A model generated the notes under the pieces. That model saw nothing but the letters and a program-made list of their open reading frames with translations. It searched no databases and was not told the DNA's origin. Source: Solibacter sp039934035 (GTDB lineage: Bacteria > Acidobacteriota > Terriglobia > Bryobacterales > Bryobacteraceae). Taken from it: a stretch of 64,000 nucleotides of DNA. The DNA lies in the NCBI GenBank assembly GCA_039934035.1, contig JBDTMZ010000157.1, positions 1 through 64,000 of the forward strand, given 5' to 3'. Position 1 is the stretch's first letter; every line of letters begins with the position of its first letter. Position numbers and translations under genes: made by a program. Below are positions 59,653 to 64,000 of the stretch, one piece after another.

Positions 59653-60876
59653 TTACTTCTCCTTGAACTTGTAAGTCAATCCCATGCTGATCTTATGATC
59701 AGTGAAGTTGAAGGCCGGCGGCAGCGACCCGTACTGGTGTTTGACCGTCAGCCCCCAATAATCGTTGATACCGAACGTTACCGCGTTGGTCAGATAGTGG
59801 CGCGCCTTTCGAGAGAGGCTGTACACGGCGTTGCCATCCGCATCCGGGTGATTGAATAACTCGCGCTTGTACGGTAGCCGAATATCGTACGAGCTGCCGA
59901 TCGTGATCCGCTCGAACCCTCCGAGTTTTCTCAGGATAAACGCGTTGGACGCACCTGCCCAAGTGCGCAGGATGCCGCCGTATCCGTCCGGGTTGAGGCT
60001 GTTGCGGAAGTTCGACCCGCCCTCGGTTCCCGCCCGTAACTCCATATTCCAGGTGTGCAAGGGGTTGCCCGCCGCATCCCACATACTGGCGGTAAACGGC
60101 AAAGCGACGTAGGGTACAGTCGTGAAGTTGAGGTTCTTGCCCTTGCGGTCGAACTCCACGCCCGCGTAATCCCAGTGCAGTAACAGGCCTTGAAAGAAGA
60201 TCTGGCTTCCGTCGGGAGGCGCACTGGGGCTGGCCAGGACGTAGACGTAATCCAGCTTGACGTTGAAACTATCAGGGTCCACCTTCTTCCGGTTGTCCGT
60301 GATCGTTGCTGCCTTGATGCCGAGGCCGCGAGTGGTCGGATGGAAATCCACCGCCGCATCGATGTTGAACGTGGGTTTGGTGCCCACCGCGGTATTGATG
60401 CCGCCAAACAGGTACACCGTGGAATCGTCCTTCCCCGAGGAAGCAGCGGCTCCGCCGGCTGGGACTGGCTTCTGAAACGGGGTGGGTGGGGCGACCGCCA
60501 CACCGGAGGCGGATTGGAACGTGACGCTGTAGGCCTGCGTGCCGGGTGGCAGCACCGCCCGGTTGGCAGGACAAGGGTCGGTATTGGAGAGGCAGAACGT
60601 CAGCTCGAGCAGACGGCTTACCTGAAAGTCGATGATTCGCACGCCGGTCACGCGCGCGACCGGCGCATTCGTTGCGAAGATCGTGATGCGCCAGTTTTCC
60701 GTGGCTTCGGCTTCATCGGCGGGCGGCGCCGACGAAGTTAAGAAGTTCACGCTAATGGCACTGCTGTCCGGGCGCCGTCCAATTGAGCGGATCTTGTAAG
60801 TCTTGGGCGCCGCCTCCATGCCGGAGCCTGGCAGCATCGCTAGGAGCATTCCCCCCAACAGGCTTCTGGTCAGCAT
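59653..60876 (-). CDS. Outer-membrane beta-barrel-like protein
   Basis: 407 residues from ATG 60876 with a signal peptide (about 1-23, LLGGMLLAMLPGSGMEA). The N-terminal part is a beta-sandwich-like region, followed by many amphipathic strands (LHWDYAGVEFDRKGKNL, NFRNSLNPDGYGGILRT, IGSSYDIRLPYKREL) and a C-terminal GLTYKFKEK. It overlaps the upstream Cys-rich peptide gene by 7 bases and is followed by the frameshifted membrane gene 3 bases later, so it belongs to one operon. Confidence 0.72.
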   Translation of the reverse strand: MLTRSLLGGMLLAMLPGSGMEAAPKTYKIRSIGRRPDSSAISVNFLTSSAPPADEAEATENWRITIFATNAPVARVTGVRIIDFQVSRLLELTFCLSNTDPCPANRAVLPPGTQAYSVTFQSASGVAVAPPTPFQKPVPAGGAAASSGKDDSTVYLFGGINTAVGTKPTFNIDAAVDFHPTTRGLGIKAATITDNRKKVDPDSFNVKLDYVYVLASPSAPPDGSQIFFQGLLLHWDYAGVEFDRKGKNLNFTTVPYVALPFTASMWDAAGNPLHTWNMELRAGTEGGSNFRNSLNPDGYGGILRTWAGASNAFILRKLGGFERITIGSSYDIRLPYKRELFNHPDADGNAVYSLSRKARHYLTNAVTFGINDYWGLTVKHQYGSLPPAFNFTDHKISMGLTYKFKEK

Positions 60877-61214
60877 GTGAGTGCATCCGCAATCTCCCCG
60901 AGCGTGGTATCGGGGGTACAAGGAGAAGTTCGCGTGCAACCCGCGGCGGTGGCGGTCTGTTTCACTCGGGCGCAGAACGCCTGCCGGGCCGATGTCAGCG
61001 GAAAGATCTGTTTGAGCGCGGTATCGGGATTGTGCGGCGCCCCGCCTACCGATGACTGCACTAGCTTCGATGCGTCCTCAGCGGACAGGCAGCCCGCATC
61101 GGTGGCGCTGATGGTCGCGGGAACAAATGTCAACTTCGGGATCAGGACGACGTGTCCTTTCTTCTTGGCTCCCTTCTTGCCGGGGACCTTCTTGGTCGTC
61201 GTTTTCTTTGCCAC
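60870..61214 (-). CDS. Lys-rich, Cys-containing small protein at the head of an operon
   Basis: 114 residues from a GTG start with an AGGAGG ribosome site. The first 20 residues are Lys-rich (AKKTTTKKVPGKKGAKKKG) and the rest holds five Cys (42, 81, 93, 99, 114) with a Cys as the very last residue. No signal peptide is seen. Conserved-looking segments are PATISATDAGCLSAEDASK and TLGEIADALTC. It resembles no family I know. It is the first gene of an operon with an outer-membrane protein, a membrane protein and a transglutaminase-like protein, so a structural or precursor role is possible. Confidence 0.7.
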   Translation of the reverse strand: MAKKTTTKKVPGKKGAKKKGHVVLIPKLTFVPATISATDAGCLSAEDASKLVQSSVGGAPHNPDTALKQIFPLTSARQAFCARVKQTATAAGCTRTSPCTPDTTLGEIADALTC

Positions 61215-61371
61215 TGGATTTTCCTCCTGGGCGGATTAACCGCTCAATCCAAGTAGCGGAAAGAAATGCCGGAAAGTGACAAATGGGCGGAATTATTTCG
61301 GGGGAATGTGGGGAGCGAGGCAGCCGCCCTCCCATTGCTGAGGAAGGCGGCCGGAATCGATTGTTCAAGAG

Positions 61372-62052
61372 CTACCGGCGATCGCGCCGGTTGTAGTAAT
61401 CGTTGTGGTAGTGCACGCCGTTCTCGTCGTAACCGTTGTCATCGCGGTAAGGATCGGAGCTAAACTGAAACGGCTCGTCGAGCCGGAAGGTCAATACGCT
61501 TTCGGCCGGGACCCGGACCGCGCTGCCTCTGGTGAGAGTCTGCGCTCCGGCGCCCGCCGCTCCGCCGGCCACCGCGCCTATCGCCGCACCCTTGCCTCCG
61601 CCCGCAATCGCGCCCAGCAGCGTTCCGAAAATCGCGCCGCCTCCCACGTATTTCGCGGTTCGCTCGTTCTTGCCAACCGAGGTTCGCCGCGAAAGGTTAT
61701 ACTTTTCGGCATTCACCATATACCGACGGCCCTCGAAAGTGACCGAATCCAGATCGATGGTGCCTTCGTGCTCGCCGAGATTCTGCACGAGCACCTCTGC
61801 GCGCGCCCCGCGCGGAATAATCACCGCTCCCGCTTGGCCAGTCACGTCTTCGGTAACGCTTCCCGTAAACACGCGGCCGTCGCTGGGAATGGTCACGTCG
61901 ATGGCTTGATCGAGGCGGACTGGAACCCGGCTGCCCGCCGGAATCGTGTCCAGATAGCTGCCCCGCACCGCGCGGTCGCGCTCACTCTGTGCGAACGCGC
62001 GGGTGGTGGCCAGAGCCAGGCAGGCAATCGCTGTTCTTGCTTTTAATTTCAT
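61372..62052 (-). CDS. Secreted glycine-zipper protein
   Basis: 226 residues with a signal peptide (about 1-21, ending AFAQ). An SH3-like N-terminal region (DTIPAGSRVPVRLDQAID) precedes a glycine zipper (GGGAIFGTLLGAIAGGGKGA, GAVAGGAAGAGAQ) that inserts into or folds against membranes. The C-terminus is rich in Asp/Asn/Tyr/His (GYDENGVHYHNDYY). Many Gram-negative bacteria carry such lipoprotein-like zipper proteins at the envelope. It is followed at a distance of 157 bases by the Lys/Cys-rich gene. Confidence 0.85.
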   Translation of the reverse strand: MKLKARTAIACLALATTRAFAQSERDRAVRGSYLDTIPAGSRVPVRLDQAIDVTIPSDGRVFTGSVTEDVTGQAGAVIIPRGARAEVLVQNLGEHEGTIDLDSVTFEGRRYMVNAEKYNLSRRTSVGKNERTAKYVGGGAIFGTLLGAIAGGGKGAAIGAVAGGAAGAGAQTLTRGSAVRVPAESVLTFRLDEPFQFSSDPYRDDNGYDENGVHYHNDYYNRRDRR

Positions 62053-62142
62053 GGACTATACCCCCGGTCTTAGGGGAGCAGGGTCCTTGCCATCGTACGA
62101 AATCGCGGATGCGGCCAACGGTGCGGCAGCGTTCAGTCCGCT

Positions 62143-62625
62143 CTAAGGCGCAAGCTTGGCTGTTTTCGTCTCCGGACGGATAATATCGACGCTGCCCTTG
62201 AAGTAAGCGCCGTCGTCGATTCGTATGCCCGCTCCGCGTATATCGCCGATCAGGCTCCCCTGCTCGCGGATGGCAATCTTAGTGGTCACTTCGACATTGC
62301 CCTGCACGCTTCCGAAGATCGCCACTTCCCGCGCTTTGATGTTGCCCTTCACTCTGCCGGTGGGTCCGATGGTCAGCAGACTCTGGGATTCGAGCAGGCC
62401 ATCCACTTCGCCATCGACTACCAGTTCCTGTTGGGCGCGAATATCGCCGACAATCGTCATCGAGCCGCCGATCACGGCCGGGGGCTGCGCGCTAGCCACA
62501 GTGGTACGAGTGGGGCCATCCATTGCGGGCGCGGAGGACTGCGGCGCTACCGGCGCCGGGGTGCCGCGCATGGGTTCGCCTTGAGGCCTTACGGGACTGG
62601 ATTCGTCGTTTCGTTTATTCCACAC
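62143..62625 (-). CDS. Bactofilin (polymer-forming cytoskeletal protein)
   Basis: 160 residues from GTG 62625, after AAGGA. An unstructured N-terminus rich in Pro/Ala (about 1-50) leads to the bactofilin core: IVGDIRAQQELVVDGEVDGL, GRVKGNIKAREVAIFGSVQGN (both shown in part), and a tail IRPETKTAKLAP. The core folds as a right-handed beta-helix that polymerises on the inner membrane and shapes cells or recruits wall enzymes. A perfect palindrome lies in its 5' untranslated region. Confidence 0.92.
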   Translation of the reverse strand: MWNKRNDESSPVRPQGEPMRGTPAPVAPQSSAPAMDGPTRTTVASAQPPAVIGGSMTIVGDIRAQQELVVDGEVDGLLESQSLLTIGPTGRVKGNIKAREVAIFGSVQGNVEVTTKIAIREQGSLIGDIRGAGIRIDDGAYFKGSVDIIRPETKTAKLAP

Positions 62626-62641
62626 CGGATGATCCTTCCTT

Positions 62642-62662
62642 GATTGGGCAACGTGCCCAATC
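62642..62662. repeat. Perfect 9-bp inverted repeat upstream of the bactofilin gene
   Basis: GATTGGGCA and TGCCCAATC flank a three-base loop. It begins 17 bases upstream of GTG 62625 on the minus strand and abuts the ribosome site, so it could be an operator or a translation-blocking hairpin. Confidence 0.55.
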
Positions 62663-62936
62663 GGAAGGTTGCAGCACATTGAGTGCCAAGCGATATCCCC
62701 AGTAATCCGCGTTCCGGCGCGGCAACTCCGCGTAACTCTTACCGGGACGGGACGAGGAGATTCGCCCGGCACGGAAAAAAACACGCGGCGCGCTTCGGGG
62801 CGAGTTCCGGCGCCGTGCCCGGAACACGTATACAAACCAAGAGACCGCTTCAGTGCGGCTTCGCTGTCCCCGGCGGTGAATCTCACACCATCCCTCTGCC
62901 CCAAAGGGCAAATCGGTGACGCTTGCCGGCGCTTGG

Positions 62937-62972
62937 GGGGAGTTCCGCAACCTCCGCGTCAAGGAACTCCCC
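62937..62972 (-). terminator. Long hairpin downstream of the serine hydrolase gene
   Basis: GGGGAGTTCC pairs perfectly with GGAACTCCCC around a 16-base loop, 13 bases after the stop of the minus-strand hydrolase gene. The absence of a T run makes it a weak terminator; it could also be a stabilising 3' hairpin. Confidence 0.5.
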
Positions 62973-62985
62973 ACACAATAGGCGG

Positions 62986-64000
62986 CTATTTTCCCAGGCT
63001 GGCTTCCGCCATGTGCAGAAAGGAGTTGCGCAAACTCTCGGTACCGCCGTCGGCGCGCTGAATCATCAGGATCGAAATTAGACCGTTGCCCGGATCGATC
63101 CAGCCTTGTGTACCGAACGCGCCGCCGTGGCCATAGCTGCCCGCACCGTGTCCCGCCAGTTCCCCGAACGGGGTGGTGACCACTTCCCACGCCAGGCCGT
63201 AATCCGCGCCGCGCATCCAGCCCACCGACGGAATGCCCTTGGTATGCGCCTCCGTCATCAGTTGCACGGAGAAGTGGGAAAGGTAGCGGTGGCCTTCGAA
63301 GACGCCATCGTTCAACATCATGCGGTAGAGACGCAACAGGTCGTCGGCGGTCGAGTAGAGTCCCCAGCCCGGCGCGGAGAAGACCGCGCCCTGCCGGTAT
63401 TTTGTGGGGTCGCCCGCCAGAATCGACGCCGGCGCACGCAGCAGCTTGCCGTCCTGGCTGACGTACACCATCGAAATGCGCGGTAGTTTCTCAGGCGTGG
63501 GGAAGAAGAAGGTATCTTTCATGCCGAGCGGCTGAAGAATGCGCGCGGCGATGAAGTCCTCGTACTTCTGGCCGGAGACCACTTCGATGATGCGGCCCAG
63601 AATTTCGATTCCCGGACTGCTATAGCTCCACTGCGAGCCGGGCTGAAACAGCAGGGGCGTTTTGGCGAGTTCCTGCACCACCTGCTTCAGCGTCACGTTC
63701 ATCAACTGCGGATAATCCTTGATCGATGCGGGCGCCGGGTCCTGTATGCCGGCGGTGTGCGTGAGCAGGTCGCGAATGGTGATGGGGTGTTCGGGGGCCC
63801 CAAGGCGCGCCGCATCGGGTCCGATGTTGGCGGCCACCTTCTGATTTCGGAACTCGGGCAGATATTGTTCCACTGGGTCGCGTAGCGCCAGTTTGCCGGC
63901 ATCCGCCATCATCATGATGCCGATGGCGGTGACCGGCTTGGTCATCGACATGATCTGGAAGATGGTGTCCTTGCGCATGGGGCGATTGGCTTCCACATCC
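62986..64000 (-). CDS. Beta-lactamase-family serine hydrolase (class C-like), N-terminus cut by window edge
   Basis: At least 338 residues lie in the window. The catalytic tetrad of the family is visible: Ser-X-X-Lys as MSMTKP near the start, Tyr in QWSYSSPGIEIL (Y-S-N-like position) and HGGAFG for the third motif. DLLTHTAGI and FFPTPEKL agree with class C-like esterases and penicillin-binding-like hydrolases rather than with true beta-lactamases. The signal peptide and first residues lie beyond the right edge. The substrate is unknown. Confidence 0.92.
   Translation of the reverse strand, partial: DVEANRPMRKDTIFQIMSMTKPVTAIGIMMMADAGKLALRDPVEQYLPEFRNQKVAANIGPDAARLGAPEHPITIRDLLTHTAGIQDPAPASIKDYPQLMNVTLKQVVQELAKTPLLFQPGSQWSYSSPGIEILGRIIEVVSGQKYEDFIAARILQPLGMKDTFFFPTPEKLPRISMVYVSQDGKLLRAPASILAGDPTKYRQGAVFSAPGWGLYSTADDLLRLYRMMLNDGVFEGHRYLSHFSVQLMTEAHTKGIPSVGWMRGADYGLAWEVVTTPFGELAGHGAGSYGHGGAFGTQGWIDPGNGLISILMIQRADGGTESLRNSFLHMAEASLGK

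Larger units (their letters stand above)
62626..62985. other. Intergenic region with two inverted repeats
   Basis: 360 bases between the bactofilin gene and the serine hydrolase. I see no gene; the open frames here have no domain, ribosome site or family match. It contains the palindrome at 62642-62662 and a longer hairpin at 62937-62972. The rest is GC-rich with no repeats I can identify. Confidence 0.5.

Noticed and set aside
62669..63061. 130-codon plus-strand ORF between bactofilin and the serine hydrolase
   Set aside because: No ribosome site, no domain, and it overlaps the 3' end of the serine hydrolase in antisense.

Overview
The window reads as high-GC, gene-dense chromosome of a free-living Gram-negative bacterium. 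I infer Acidobacteriota, probably the Solibacter/Bryobacter side. This is inference from gene style, not from a marker gene: TonB-type receptors with an N-terminal carboxypeptidase-regulatory-like domain, an ECF sigma factor paired with a TPR-containing Ser/Thr kinase, a giant bacterial Ig-like repeat protein, DUF2382 stress proteins, and many GTG/TTG starts. I saw no rRNA, tRNA or CRISPR array by eye.

Region by region. 1-5.1 kb (minus): the edge of an antitoxin-like small gene, then an operon of OmpR regulator, lone receiver, outer-membrane porin, cupredoxin-like protein and membrane histidine kinase. 5.2-11.6 kb: lipoprotein, Rieske ferredoxin plus mutM (fpg), a beta-barrel protein, a zinc-ribbon coiled-coil protein, a PfkB sugar kinase, and thiL coupled to an O-methyltransferase. 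11.7-18.4 kb (plus): a cold-shock gene with terminator, then a probable metal-acquisition locus. In it two paralogous small secreted His/Cys-rich proteins each precede a hairpin and an outer-membrane protein gene, followed by a metal-binding protein and an ABC-3 permease with no ATPase beside them. 18.7-23 kb: an extradiol dioxygenase, a decayed MFS transporter, a DUF58 protein and two DUF2382 proteins. 23.3-29 kb: an aromatic amino acid supra-operon trpC-trpF-trpB-trpA-chorismate mutase-DAHP synthase-tyrA with stop/start overlaps. 29-32.6 kb: a NYN/LOTUS RNA-metabolism protein, several very small ORFs, a secreted helical-repeat protein and a KdpD-like fragment.

32.6-38.8 kb: a NarL-type two-component pair, a CDF metal exporter with a CRP/FNR regulator, and an ECF sigma/anti-sigma/secreted-protein operon. 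38.8-40.4 kb: an insertion sequence with an integrase-type transposase and an asymmetric left end. 40.4-51.5 kb: an aminotransferase, a 1,636-residue Ig-like secreted protein, Smr and DUF465 proteins, rimI, a small secreted protein, then fabI, an EgtD-like methyltransferase and tdh. 52-64 kb: ECF sigma factor, TPR Ser/Thr kinase, an unrecognised 119-residue protein and an OGT/SPINDLY-type glycosyltransferase. Converging on these is a minus-strand operon of Lys/Cys-rich peptide, outer-membrane protein, frameshifted membrane protein and transglutaminase-like protein. Then come a glycine-zipper protein, a bactofilin and a truncated-by-window beta-lactamase-family serine hydrolase.

The parts that look least described are the duplicated peptide/hairpin/outer-membrane-protein cassette at 12-15.2 kb and the kinase/glycosyltransferase/peptide neighbourhood at 52-61 kb. 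The window also holds several gene remnants (MFS, KdpD-like, a barrel tail, a frameshifted membrane protein) and five to seven credible or possible small ORFs under 60 codons.
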